Origin: Kiritimatiellota bacterium
GTDB taxonomy: Bacteria > Verrucomicrobiota > Kiritimatiellia > JAAZAB01
Direction: 5' to 3'
Assembly: GCA_026398415.1 (NCBI GenBank)
Contig: JAPLSY010000084.1
Coordinates: forward strand, 1-64,000
Length of the DNA: 64,000 nucleotides
Positions 32,205 to 40,698 of the stretch are shown piece after piece (the stretch's first letter is position 1; every line of letters begins with the position of its first letter). The position numbers and the translations under genes were made by a program. The notes under the pieces are model-generated. The model had not been told where the DNA came from. It worked only from the letters and a program-made list of their open reading frames with translations, and did no database searches.

Positions 32205-33491
32205 ATGCCATCTTTAGTCATTATCGGGGCGCAGTGGGGCGACGAAGGCAAGGGTAAAATCGTGGATGCCCTCGCGGGCCAGGCGGATGTGGTCGTCCGC
32301 TTTCAGGGGGGCGACAACGCCGGCCACACGGTATTTCACGACGGCCGTAAATTCGTATTCCATATCCTGCCCTCCGGAATTCTGCGGCCACGCGTCATGA
32401 ATCTGATCGGCGGCGGGGTCGTCGTGAACCCGCAAAAGCTGGTGGAGGAATTAGCGACCATCCGCTTGCCGGAGTCCGCGTGGCGCAAGCGCTTGCGCCT
32501 CAGCGGGGAAGCGCACTTGATCCTGGCCTGCCATCTGGCCCTTGACCAGGCCGCCGAAGCCCAGCGGGGCAACCGCAAAATCGGCACGACCCAGCGGGGC
32601 ATTGGACCGGCCTATGCCGACCGCGCCGCGCGCACGGGCGTGCGCATGGGCGATACGCTCGATCCGGACTATTTCCGCGCCCAGGTAAAAACCTGCCTGG
32701 ACAGCCATCGCGCCCTGTTACCGAAGGACCGCGCGCGTGAAGTCTGCAACGTGGATCGCGTGACCAGGGAAGCGCTTGCCCTGCTCCGTCCGTTCCGGGA
32801 TCTGATTGTGGACACGGGCATCCTGCTGGATACCGCGCGCCGCAAGGGCCAACATATTTTGTACGAGGGCGCGCAAGGCACGATGCTGGATATCGGCGCC
32901 GGCACCTACCCCTATGTGACCAGCTCCCATACGATCGCCGGCGGCGTCTGCGTCGGCACGGGCATTGGCCCGCACGCCATTGACCGCATCCTGGGCGTCA
33001 GCAAGGCCTATGCCACGCGCGTGGGCGAGGGTCCCTTTACGAGCGAACTCCACGACGCCACCGGCGAGACCCTGCGGCGCATCGGCGGCGAATACGGCGC
33101 CACGACCAAGCGCCCGCGCCGGTGCGGCTGGCTGGACATCGTGCAGTTGCGCCGCGCCGCGCGGTTAAACAGCCTGGATGGACTCATCCTGACCAAGCTC
33201 GATGTCCTCGACGGTTTTGAACAGATTGGCGTTTGCACGGCTTACCGCTGCGGCAAGAAGCGCTGGACCGAGTGGCCCGCCAGCCCGGTGGACCTGGCCT
33301 CGGCGGAACCCATCTATACGTTTTTGCCCGGATGGAAGCAGGTAACCACGGGCGCAACCAGTTTTCAGGAACTGCCCGCGGCGGCACGCGCTTACATCAA
33401 TAAGATCGAACGCTGGCTGGATCTGCCCGTGGTCATGATTTCAAACGGCCAGGACCGCAAGCAGTTGATCACGCGACGCAGAGCGTTCTGA
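32205..33491 (+). CDS. purA: Adenylosuccinate synthetase
   Basis: GTP-dependent first step from IMP to AMP; purB makes the second. The 428-residue protein shows the GTP loop GAQWGDEGKGKIVD, GGDNAGHTV, the QRGIGPAYADRAARTGVRMGDTL block, FEGAQ-like YEGAQGTMLDIGAGTYPYVTSSHTIAGG, VGEGPFTSEL and GATTKRPRRCGWLDIV. Complete length, ATG start with AAGGGAGAA upstream. Confidence 0.97.
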   Translation: MPSLVIIGAQWGDEGKGKIVDALAGQADVVVRFQGGDNAGHTVFHDGRKFVFHILPSGILRPRVMNLIGGGVVVNPQKLVEELATIRLPESAWRKRLRLSGEAHLILACHLALDQAAEAQRGNRKIGTTQRGIGPAYADRAARTGVRMGDTLDPDYFRAQVKTCLDSHRALLPKDRAREVCNVDRVTREALALLRPFRDLIVDTGILLDTARRKGQHILYEGAQGTMLDIGAGTYPYVTSSHTIAGGVCVGTGIGPHAIDRILGVSKAYATRVGEGPFTSELHDATGETLRRIGGEYGATTKRPRRCGWLDIVQLRRAARLNSLDGLILTKLDVLDGFEQIGVCTAYRCGKKRWTEWPASPVDLASAEPIYTFLPGWKQVTTGATSFQELPAAARAYINKIERWLDLPVVMISNGQDRKQLITRRRAF

Positions 33492-33548
33492 AGAAAGACT
33501 GTAGGCTGGACTGTGGGCTGAAGACTTAAAAAGCTAAGAGGTGAAACC

Positions 33549-35396
33549 ATGTGCGGCATTGTCGGCTATGTCGGCCAGCGGAACGCGACGGGCGTGATTG
33601 TTTCCGGGCTCCAGCGCCTGGAATATCGGGGCTATGATTCGGCCGGGGTGGCCTTGTATTCATCCCATCGCAAGGCCCTTGTGCGCGTGCGCTCGGTCGG
33701 CAAGATCGCCGCGCTGGTCAGCCGGATCGAAAAGGATGTTCCCGACCAAGATGGCCTCGATTACACCCTGGGCATCGGACACACCCGTTGGGCCACGCAC
33801 GGGGCGCCGACGGAAGCCAACGCGCATCCGCATTTCAGCCGCAGCGGCGAATTTGCGGTGGCCCATAACGGGATCATCGAAAACTACGTGGCGTTGAAAG
33901 AGCGCCTGGTCCAGAAAGGCTACGTTTTTACCAGCGAAACGGACACGGAAGTCCTGGCGCACCTTATTGAGGAATGTTACGAGGGGGATTTGCATCGCGC
34001 CGTGGCCGCCGCCCTGGAACAGGTGGAGGGCACTTATGGGATTGCCGTCATCAGCAGTCGGCACCCCGGCCTGATCGTGGCCGCGCGCAAGGGCAGTCCC
34101 ATTGCCATCGGCGTGGGCAGCGGCGAAACCATCGTGGCCTCGGACATTAGCGCCATCATCAACTACACGAAGAAAGTCGTGTTTCTAAACGACGAGGATA
34201 TCGCCACCATCACGGCCGAAGGGCTCGATATTTCCTCGCTTAAAAACGTGCCCGTCAGCCGGGAACTGACCCACATTGACTGGAGCCTCGGCCAAATCGA
34301 GAAGGGCGGCTTCGAGCATTTCATGCTCAAGGAGATCCACGAGCAACCCCAGGCCCTGGCCAATGCCATCCGCGGACGGCTCCTCGAAAAGGACGGCACC
34401 ACGCACTTGGGCGGCATCCGCATGACGAGCGCGGAAATCGCGCGGATCCGCCACATCACCATCGCGGCCTGCGGAACCTCCTATTACGCGGGAATGGTGG
34501 GCAAGTATTTTTTCGAGGATTTGGCCGGCCTGTCCACGGACATCGAACAGGCCGCTGAATTCCGCTACCGGAATCCGATTATCGAACGCGACACGCTCCT
34601 GCTGGCCATCAGCCAGTCAGGCGAAACAGCCGATACCATTGAAGCCGTCCGCGAAGGCATGCGCAAGGGCGCCACGGTGCTCGGTATCTGCAACGTGGTC
34701 GGCTCGACCATCGCGCGGGAAACGGAGCGCGGCGTGTACCTGCACGCCGGACCGGAAATCGGCGTGGCATCCACCAAGGCGTTCAGCGCGCAGGTGGCGG
34801 TGCTGGCCATGCTGGCCATCGTCTTCGGCCGGGCACGGCGCCTCTCGGGCAGTACGGGGCGCGACCTGGTACGCGAGCTCCTGCGCGCGCCGGAAGTCGC
34901 CGCCGCGGCGCTTGAGCAGGAGCCGGCAATCAAGGTCATTGCCGAAAAATACGCCCGCGCCGAACACATGTTTTTCCTTGGCCGGGGCTATATGTATCCC
35001 GTGGCGCTGGAAGGGGCCTTGAAGCTCAAGGAGATTTCTTATATCCACGCCGAAGGCTACCACGCGGCCGAACTGAAACACGGGCCGATCGCCCTGCTGG
35101 ACGAGCATGTACCGGTGGTGGTGGCCGTGCCCGACCTGCACGGCAAGAGCAAGACAATCAGCAACATGCAGGAATGCCGCGCACGCTCTTCGCCCGTGAT
35201 TGCCATCGCCACGGCAGGTGACGATGAAGTGAACCGCTACAGCAATGACGTCATCCGCGTCCCGCGCTGCCTGGATTTTCTGACGCCGATCCCGGTGGTG
35301 ATCGTCGAGCAGTTACTGGCCTATCACATTGCCAAATGCCGGGGTTGTCCCATCGACCAGCCGCGCAACCTGGCCAAATCGGTGACGGTCGAGTAA
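33549..35396 (+). CDS. glmS: Glutamine-fructose-6-phosphate aminotransferase (isomerising)
   Basis: Makes glucosamine-6-phosphate for cell-wall amino sugars. The 615-residue protein begins MCGIVGYVG, leaving Cys2 as the glutamine-amidotransferase nucleophile. GIGHTRWATHGAP and HNGIIENY are in the first domain. Two SIS domains follow (ACGTSYYAG, ISQSGETADT, VASTKAFSAQ, LGRGYMYPVALEGALKLKEISYIHAEGY), and it ends PRNLAKSVTVE as is canonical. The 57-base gap from purA is too short for a glmS ribozyme. Confidence 0.97.
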   Translation: MCGIVGYVGQRNATGVIVSGLQRLEYRGYDSAGVALYSSHRKALVRVRSVGKIAALVSRIEKDVPDQDGLDYTLGIGHTRWATHGAPTEANAHPHFSRSGEFAVAHNGIIENYVALKERLVQKGYVFTSETDTEVLAHLIEECYEGDLHRAVAAALEQVEGTYGIAVISSRHPGLIVAARKGSPIAIGVGSGETIVASDISAIINYTKKVVFLNDEDIATITAEGLDISSLKNVPVSRELTHIDWSLGQIEKGGFEHFMLKEIHEQPQALANAIRGRLLEKDGTTHLGGIRMTSAEIARIRHITIAACGTSYYAGMVGKYFFEDLAGLSTDIEQAAEFRYRNPIIERDTLLLAISQSGETADTIEAVREGMRKGATVLGICNVVGSTIARETERGVYLHAGPEIGVASTKAFSAQVAVLAMLAIVFGRARRLSGSTGRDLVRELLRAPEVAAAALEQEPAIKVIAEKYARAEHMFFLGRGYMYPVALEGALKLKEISYIHAEGYHAAELKHGPIALLDEHVPVVVAVPDLHGKSKTISNMQECRARSSPVIAIATAGDDEVNRYSNDVIRVPRCLDFLTPIPVVIVEQLLAYHIAKCRGCPIDQPRNLAKSVTVE

Positions 35397-35404
35397 GAAA
35401 GAAA

Positions 35405-35458
35405 TGCAGAATTAAGAAATCCATTCTACATTCTACATTCTGCATTCTGTATTCCACA
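35405..35458. repeat. ATTCTACATTCTGC repeat at the glmS/aroC junction
   Basis: An 8-bp-period repeat (attctacattctacattctg) fills the convergent gap and runs into aroC, where its minus strand encodes the last residues IQNAECRM and supplies the stop. The same sequence type (attctacattctacatc) precedes parB. Confidence 0.75.
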
Positions 35459-36508
35459 ATCGGCCAGGACCAGCGCGGCCATGGCTTCCACAATCGGCAC
35501 GGCCCGCGGCAGAACGCAGGGATCATGCCGCCCTTGGGCCCGGAGCTTGACCGGACGACCTGCGTAATCAACGGTTTCCTGTTCCCGGGCGATTGTCGCT
35601 GTCGGCTTGAACGCCACCCGGAACACAAGGGGTTCGCCGTTGCTGATGCCGCCCTGGATGCCGCCACTGCGGTTGGTGCGCGTTCCCAAGCGGCCTTCTT
35701 TAAGCACAAACATATCGTTTTGTTCCGACCCGCGCCCACGCGCGCCGGCAAACCCGGCGCCGATCTCAAACCCTTTGGCGGCGGGGATGGACAGCATGGC
35801 ACGGGCTAAAAGCGCGCTGAGCTTGTCGAACACCGGCTCCCCCCAGCCGGGCGGCACGTTCCGACACACACAGGCAATGATGCCGCCCACTGAATCCCCG
35901 TCTTTTTTGGCAGCTTCGATCAACGCCGCCATCTCCCGGGCCGTCTGCGCATGCGGACAACGCACGGCGGTGGCATCCACCTGGTCGCGTGTAATTGCTT
36001 CTCCGGTCATGTCCGGAGCTTCCCGTTCGCCCACGGCACTGACCCAAGCTACGATTTGTACGCCGAATTTCACCGCCAGAAATTTTTCGGCCACGGCGCC
36101 GGCCGCCACACGGCCTATGGTTTCACGCGCGCCGGAGCGACCACCACCACTCGCGGCCGTAAGACCGTATTTTAGACGATAGGTTAAATCCGCGTGCGAT
36201 GGACGGGGGATCGTCTGGATGGCCTGGTAATCCACGGAACGGCTGTCGGTATTGTCCACCACCAGCGCAATGGGGGAACCCAGCGTCAGGCCCTGGTCCA
36301 CGCCCGACAGGATGCGGACCTGGTCACGCTCATTACGGGAGGTCGTCAGCACGCTTTGCCCGGGCCGGCGCCGGTCCAACTGGGATTGGATATCGGAGGC
36401 ACTCAGGGGCAGGCGGGAGGGACAGCCATCCACAATGGCACCCACCACCGAACCGTGCGACTCACCAAACGTAGTTACCTGGAACCGTATGCCGATCGTG
36501 TTAGACAT
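35426..36508 (-). CDS. aroC: Chorismate synthase
   Basis: FMN-dependent last step of the shikimate pathway; it supplies PheA found later in the window. The 360-residue protein begins [25 protein letters not shown], and has [57 protein letters not shown] and [25 protein letters not shown]. It should end near [10 protein letters not shown]; the extra [10 protein letters not shown] is encoded by the intergenic repeat and looks acquired. Confidence 0.96.
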   Translation of the reverse strand: MSNTIGIRFQVTTFGESHGSVVGAIVDGCPSRLPLSASDIQSQLDRRRPGQSVLTTSRNERDQVRILSGVDQGLTLGSPIALVVDNTDSRSVDYQAIQTIPRPSHADLTYRLKYGLTAASGGGRSGARETIGRVAAGAVAEKFLAVKFGVQIVAWVSAVGEREAPDMTGEAITRDQVDATAVRCPHAQTAREMAALIEAAKKDGDSVGGIIACVCRNVPPGWGEPVFDKLSALLARAMLSIPAAKGFEIGAGFAGARGRGSEQNDMFVLKEGRLGTRTNRSGGIQGGISNGEPLVFRVAFKPTATIAREQETVDYAGRPVKLRAQGRHDPCVLPRAVPIVEAMAALVLADCGIQNAECRM

Positions 36509-36789
36509 GGAAAAGCCCCTCCTGAGTTCAAAGATTATTAGTAACTACTCAAGCAGTCAAGGCTGAAGCTGTTAAGGCTGTAGGCCATTAGGGAAGATGA
36601 CAGGAGTTAGCTGCCTCGAATCGCCAGGCATGCGGCGAACATACAACATAAAAAATATTTCTTCCTAACAGCCTTCAGTCTACAGCCTATCTACCTTGCG
36701 AGCAGTCCCATGCCCAAATGTTTCTATGGCCATACCAACCACGGCATGCTACATTATCAAACAAATCCCGAGCAATATATGGGGTCGGC
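36509..36789. other. Intergenic region upstream of the membrane protein
   Basis: No gene is seen. It contains a loosely repeated ggctgaagctgttaaggctg block and its near-inverse (cagccttcagtctacagcc) about 90 bp further on, a type of gap filler also seen at 6290 and 33492. An in-frame ATG at 36718 could extend the next gene by 24 residues. Confidence 0.5.
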
Positions 36790-37545
36790 ATGGATTATAC
36801 CGAAGTTCCATCAGGCGAAAATAATGACATGCGGTCAAACGTCAACGCAATAACACCAGCACAGATCTTATGCCTGGCCAAGGGATTTTCACGTATTTTC
36901 TGGGGTGTGTTGCTCATGGTCGGCCTGTTTCTAAGCCAGGCCGGACTGGAAGTCTTTCATGGCATTCGGATCCCCGCCTACGTGTTGGGTGCGGGACTCA
37001 TTGGCTGGGGGTTGTGGCTATTGCAGTCAGCCGGCCCCGCAAGACGGAGCTGGCAGAGGCATACCCGGCTGGCCTTGGGACTGGCGTTTCTGATTATTTA
37101 TTTTGCCCCGTTTATCACCTGGTGGCAAGCCATGCCCTATGAGAATTTGTTTCTGATCAATGTCCTTGGCCTGCTCCTGACCGGCATGGGAATCCTCTTG
37201 CTGGTCAATCTGCTGGCCGCCGAAACGTTCGGCCTGTTTGAGGAGCGGGGAGGCCGGGTTGAATCCCAGGTCTTTGCGTTTGGCGTCGTTATCCTGATGA
37301 TCGCGCCTTTTCTGATTGGCCTGTTGTTTGCGCTGGTAGCGTCCATGCGCTATAATGCTCCGTTTGCCGAGGAAATCTGGCTGACGATTAACCGTATTCC
37401 CATCTGGCTTTACGTGGCAACCACCTTGCCGTGTTCCCTGACCATGGTGGCTGCGTGGAAAGCCAAAACCATTTGCTATCAGCGTCTGTGGAATAGCGGG
37501 GCCAAGCCAGATGACGGACGGCAGACGACGGATGACGGATTCTAG
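36790..37545 (+). CDS. Membrane protein, unknown function, with repeat-derived tail
   Basis: A 251-residue protein with about six hydrophobic segments: SRIFWGVLLMVGLFLSQ, YVLGAGLIGWGLWLL, LALGLAFLIIYFAPFI, LFLINVLGLLLTGMGILLLVNLLA, VFAFGVVILMIAPFLIGLLFALVA and IPIWLYVATTLPCSLTMVA. No family was recognised. The last residues PDDGRQTTDDGF are encoded by family P repeat DNA, which also gives the stop. The next gene is an ABC-2-like permease; they may work together. Confidence 0.65.
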   Translation: MDYTEVPSGENNDMRSNVNAITPAQILCLAKGFSRIFWGVLLMVGLFLSQAGLEVFHGIRIPAYVLGAGLIGWGLWLLQSAGPARRSWQRHTRLALGLAFLIIYFAPFITWWQAMPYENLFLINVLGLLLTGMGILLLVNLLAAETFGLFEERGGRVESQVFAFGVVILMIAPFLIGLLFALVASMRYNAPFAEEIWLTINRIPIWLYVATTLPCSLTMVAAWKAKTICYQRLWNSGAKPDDGRQTTDDGF

Positions 37546-37689
37546 AAAAAGAACTGTGAGCTGTAGACTGTAGACCGCAATATCCAACAAGTAATGTCCA
37601 ATCTCCAAGTAACTGCGCCCATATTCCATTGGATATTGATTGTTGATTGTTGGTCATTGGATATTCAAATGTTTTTTAAGGTTTAAGAT
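37546..37689. repeat. Inverted-repeat gap before the ABC-2-like gene
   Basis: It holds ctgtgagctgtagactgtag followed by caatatccaa (about 37579) and, about 40 bp on, its inverse ttggatattg, then tgttgattgttgg. It could form a long imperfect hairpin. No gene is seen. Confidence 0.5.
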
Positions 37690-38655
37690 ATGCGAACCAT
37701 TCTCCTCCAGGCATGGACCCTTGCGATAAATACGGTGCTGGACATTATCCGGCAACCGGTGATCTTGCTGTTAACCACTACCTGTGTTGTCCTGATCGGG
37801 CTATTGCCCTCGACAGCGGTATTTGCCTTCGGCGAAGAGACGCGTCTGGTTCGCGATGGCGCACTGGCACTGCATCTGGTTTTTGGCCTGCTGGTGGCCG
37901 GCGCGGCAGCCGCGGCCACGATTTACACCGAAATCAAGCGGGGTACCGCCGCCACGGTCCTATGCAAACCGGTTTCCCGCAGCCTGTATTTTATATCCAC
38001 CTACATAGGCGTGCTGATGGTCCTCCTGATGTTCTGCGCCACCGCCCTGCTATCCGGATTGCTGAGCGTGCGCATGGTCCTGCCGGGCATGCAAACCGAC
38101 GGGCGAAGCGGAGCATTATTTCTGGCAGCCGTGCTTGTCGCGTTCGGCTACGCGGCGACATCTAATTTCATCTTCCGGCGCCAGTTCGTCTCGCAAGCGT
38201 TTATCGGACTGTTGCCGTGTCTGGCAGCGGCATTCGTCATGGCCGCCTGGCTGGACCCGAACGGTCATGTGGTTCGATTCGGCAGACTGATGGCATGGCA
38301 GATGGTTCCGGCCGGCATCCTGGTCAGCCTGGCCGTTATGGTTTTGGCGGCGTTGGCTGTCAGCCTCTCCACACGACTACCGCCGGTCCTCAGCACATCG
38401 GCCTGCGCGGTTCTATTTTTCCTGGGCTTAGTGTCGGATTATTTATTCCGCACCGCCGCTGCGACCTCCTGGTGGGCCGGTTTGTGCTACCGGCTGTTAC
38501 CGAACTGGCAGGATTTCTGGATCGTGGATGCGCTTTCCGGTGGCGGTAACATCCCGTGGGGTTACGTGGTCGCGACCGCCGGCTATGCAGGGCTATATAC
38601 CGTCGCGGTGCTCGCTTTGGGCTTGATGTCGTTCCGTCGCGTGGAAATTCTGTAA
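37690..38655 (+). CDS. ABC-2 type membrane permease-like protein
   Basis: A 321-residue polytopic protein resembling ABC-2/NosY-type permeases. It starts with an amphipathic segment MRTILLQAWTLAINTVLDIIRQPVILLLT, and the TIYTEIKRGTAATVLCKPVSRSLYFISTYIGVLMVLL stretch is typical of these permeases. About seven membrane helices in all. No ATP-binding partner is adjacent, so the family call is moderate. The following gap (38656-38832) contains TAATTCGAA/TTCGAATTA arms at 38662-38687. Confidence 0.68.
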   Translation: MRTILLQAWTLAINTVLDIIRQPVILLLTTTCVVLIGLLPSTAVFAFGEETRLVRDGALALHLVFGLLVAGAAAAATIYTEIKRGTAATVLCKPVSRSLYFISTYIGVLMVLLMFCATALLSGLLSVRMVLPGMQTDGRSGALFLAAVLVAFGYAATSNFIFRRQFVSQAFIGLLPCLAAAFVMAAWLDPNGHVVRFGRLMAWQMVPAGILVSLAVMVLAALAVSLSTRLPPVLSTSACAVLFFLGLVSDYLFRTAAATSWWAGLCYRLLPNWQDFWIVDALSGGGNIPWGYVVATAGYAGLYTVAVLALGLMSFRRVEIL

Positions 38656-38715
38656 AAGCAGTAATTCGAAATTGGAAATTCGAATTAGGCGGCAGGAGGC
38701 CGCGACTTTAAATAC

Positions 38716-38797
38716 TGGATTCCCGATCAGGTCGGGAATGACAAACACTGACCGACCTTGCTGTCATTCCCGCGAAAGCGCGAATCCATGCGGTGTT
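38716..38797. repeat. GGAATCC palindromic repeats (family A)
   Basis: Two neighbouring units: ggattcccgatcaggtcggg (from 38719) with its inverted partner ending aatgacaaac, and tcattcccgcgaaagcgcga (from 38763). The first is the uninterrupted form of the repeat that is split by a family B insertion at 59656-59770. The second is the widely seen cattcccgcgaaagcg type. Confidence 0.85.
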
Positions 38798-38832
38798 TTG
38801 AATTTCCTATGCGTCGAAATTGGGGCAAGAAA

Positions 38833-40053
38833 ATGAATGCGCCAACCGGTTCATTAACAGCACAAAAGCATGCAGGCCGAATATCTAATTTCCAGTTTCC
38901 AATTTCATCATGCCCCGGTATCTCGCGGCGGGAGTTCCTGGGTTGCCTGGGAGCGGGTGCGGCCGGCTGTGTTTTGGCGAATACACTGGCCGGTGCAACA
39001 CCACTCGGTGCCACACCGCTCGGTGCGGCGCCGGTTGGGGAGGAATTGCACGAGGCCTCGTTTTACGAGCCGCTGGCCGGCGGCAAGGTGCGCTGCAAGT
39101 TATGCCCGCGCGGATGCGTGGTCGGCGATAAACAACGCGGCTATTGCCGTGTGCGCGAGAACCGCGGCGGACGCTACTATTCGCTGGTCTATGGCCGACC
39201 CTGCGCCCTGCACACCGACCCGATCGAAAAGAAGCCGTTCTTTCACGTGTATCCGGGCAGCCAGGCGTTTTCCATCGCCACGGTGGGATGCAACATGGCC
39301 TGCAAGTTCTGCCAGAATTGGGACATTTCGCAAGCCAGTCCCGACGATATTCGCCCGCCGTATCAATCCCCCGAGGCAATCGCACAACAGGCTGTAGCCG
39401 CCGGCACGCGCACGCTTGCCTACACCTACACCGAGCCCACCATTTTCTTCGAATACATGGCCGATTGCGCCAGGGCCGGCAAGGCGCGCGGCATTGAGAG
39501 CGTCGTGGTCAGTAACGGCTTTATTTCCGCGGAGGCCCAGCAAGCGCTGTTCCCGCTGGTCAAGGCCATCAAGATTGATTTCAAGGCCTTCACATCGTCT
39601 TTCTATAGTGACATCTGCGACGGATTCCTGGAGAGGGTGCAGGTATCCCTCAAGCGCCTGGCAAAGTCCGGCGTGTGGTATGAAATCGTCGTGCTCCTCA
39701 TTCCGACCCTGAACGACAGCTCCGACGAGATCAAGCGCATGGCGGCCTGGATTGTGAAGGACTTGAGTCCGGACGTGCCGCTTCATTTCTCCCGGTATCA
39801 TCCGATGTATAAATTGAAAAATATCCCCCCCACCCCGACCGACACCCTGCGGCGCGCGCGCCAGATTGCGCTGGCCGAAGGATGCCGCTTTGTCTATATC
39901 GGCAACGTACCCGGCGAGGAAGCCCAGAACACCGTCTGCCCACACTGTCAAGCCATGCTCATTCGCCGCTACGAATATCGCATCCTGGAAAACAATATCG
40001 TCAAGAGCGCCTGCAAGGCCTGCGGCAAGACGGTTCCAGGTGTGTGGGAATGA
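38833..40053 (+). CDS. amrS: AmrS-like radical SAM enzyme with Tat-type leader
   Basis: A 406-residue radical SAM protein of the AmmeMemoRadiSam type. The cluster motif is CNMACKFCQNW (CxxxCxxC), preceded by CKLCPRGCVVGDKQRGYCRVRENRGG, typical of AmrS. Conserved YTYTEPTIFFEY and VSNGFIS follow, and a C-terminal zinc-like CPHCQ...CKACGK closes it. A twin-arginine leader SRREFLGCLGAGAAGCVLANTLAG sits at 31-54, followed by a 15-bp repeat encoding GATPLGATPLGAAPVG. The start is uncertain because DNA before the leader is repeat-like. Memo and AMMECR1 partners are not adjacent. Confidence 0.88.
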   Translation: MNAPTGSLTAQKHAGRISNFQFPISSCPGISRREFLGCLGAGAAGCVLANTLAGATPLGATPLGAAPVGEELHEASFYEPLAGGKVRCKLCPRGCVVGDKQRGYCRVRENRGGRYYSLVYGRPCALHTDPIEKKPFFHVYPGSQAFSIATVGCNMACKFCQNWDISQASPDDIRPPYQSPEAIAQQAVAAGTRTLAYTYTEPTIFFEYMADCARAGKARGIESVVVSNGFISAEAQQALFPLVKAIKIDFKAFTSSFYSDICDGFLERVQVSLKRLAKSGVWYEIVVLLIPTLNDSSDEIKRMAAWIVKDLSPDVPLHFSRYHPMYKLKNIPPTPTDTLRRARQIALAEGCRFVYIGNVPGEEAQNTVCPHCQAMLIRRYEYRILENNIVKSACKACGKTVPGVWE

Positions 40054-40129
40054 GGACAGACGACGGAGGACGGACAAATGACTGCAGACCGTGGACTGTA
40101 GACCGTAGCCGGACAGCGGACGCCGGACA
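40054..40129 (+). repeat. Family P repeat after the amrS stop
   Basis: Directly after the stop: ggacagacgacggaggacgg, then gaccgtggactgtagaccgtag and ggacagcggacgccggacat. It has the same sense orientation relative to the preceding gene as at purB, trpS and queE. Confidence 0.8.
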
Positions 40130-40384
40130 TCATCGGTCATATATTTCCCGCCGATGCCCGATCCTGAGAACAAGGACGTCTTGACCAAGAATGGCGAAGA
40201 TGACCCGGTAATCGCCGACCCGGAGTTTTCTGAGTCCGGCAAACTGTCCCTTGAGAACGGGATACTGATTGGCACGGACTGCAAGATCCTTCTCGATCTT
40301 GTCGAGAATCCGCCGTGTCTCGGCCTTCCCCAAGTTGCCGATGTCCTTGCCTACGCTTTTCTTGTAGGTGATGTTATAGACCAA
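40130..40384 (-). CDS. RelE/ParE-family toxin
   Basis: An 84-residue RelE-fold protein, probably a ribosome-dependent mRNA nuclease: VYNITYKKSVGKDIGNLGKAETRRILDKIEKDL, then the core LKGQFAGLRKLRVGDYRVIFAILGQDVLVLRIGHRREIYDR with the conserved RVGDYRV and the C-terminal HRREIY. It overlaps the antitoxin gene by 11 bases, as is usual. Confidence 0.9.
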   Translation of the reverse strand: MVYNITYKKSVGKDIGNLGKAETRRILDKIEKDLAVRANQYPVLKGQFAGLRKLRVGDYRVIFAILGQDVLVLRIGHRREIYDR

Positions 40385-40592
40385 GGGACTTCCTCAGTTC
40401 ATGTCTGGAGACGACGGTGTCTTTCTGATCGCGCAGCCGATCCAGTGCGATTTGCACGTCGGCGAATTCCTCGATATAGGATTCCAGCGCCTTCTGAACA
40501 TGAAAAGACCGAGGGCGTTCGGTTTCCACGGCAATGTGGCCAAGTTCTTTGGCAATTATATCAGGCAGTCGAATGGATACGGCCGTACTCAT
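40374..40592 (-). CDS. Ribbon-helix-helix antitoxin of the RelE pair
   Basis: A 72-residue protein with AVSIRLPDIIAKELGHIAVETERPRSFHVQKALESYI as a CopG-like ribbon-helix-helix and an acidic toxin-binding tail. I use the ATG at 40592, preceded by AAAGGAG with 7-base spacing, rather than 40616. Expected to repress its own promoter. Confidence 0.88.
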   Translation of the reverse strand: MSTAVSIRLPDIIAKELGHIAVETERPRSFHVQKALESYIEEFADVQIALDRLRDQKDTVVSRHELRKSLGL

Positions 40593-40619
40593 GTTACGCT
40601 CCTTTCTGTATGTCACTGT

Positions 40620-40653
40620 AATACAAAGTATGCGATGTATTCTATAATGTCAA
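40620..40653 (-). promoter_or_regulatory. Promoter and operator candidate of the toxin-antitoxin operon
   Basis: On the minus strand TTGACA (40648-40653), 17 bases, then TACTTT (40625-40630) form a sigma-70-like promoter. The -10 is overlapped by an inverted repeat AATACA/TGTATT (40620-40625 and 40636-40641), which suits a ribbon-helix-helix repressor. Confidence 0.6.
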
Positions 40654-40698
40654 CATGATTCTTATAAATACGGCTGACTTGACCGGCATGCAACCTGA

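Noticed and set aside
33492-33548. glmS ribozyme or riboswitch
   Set aside because: The gap to purA is only 57 bases and is filled by a dispersed repeat.
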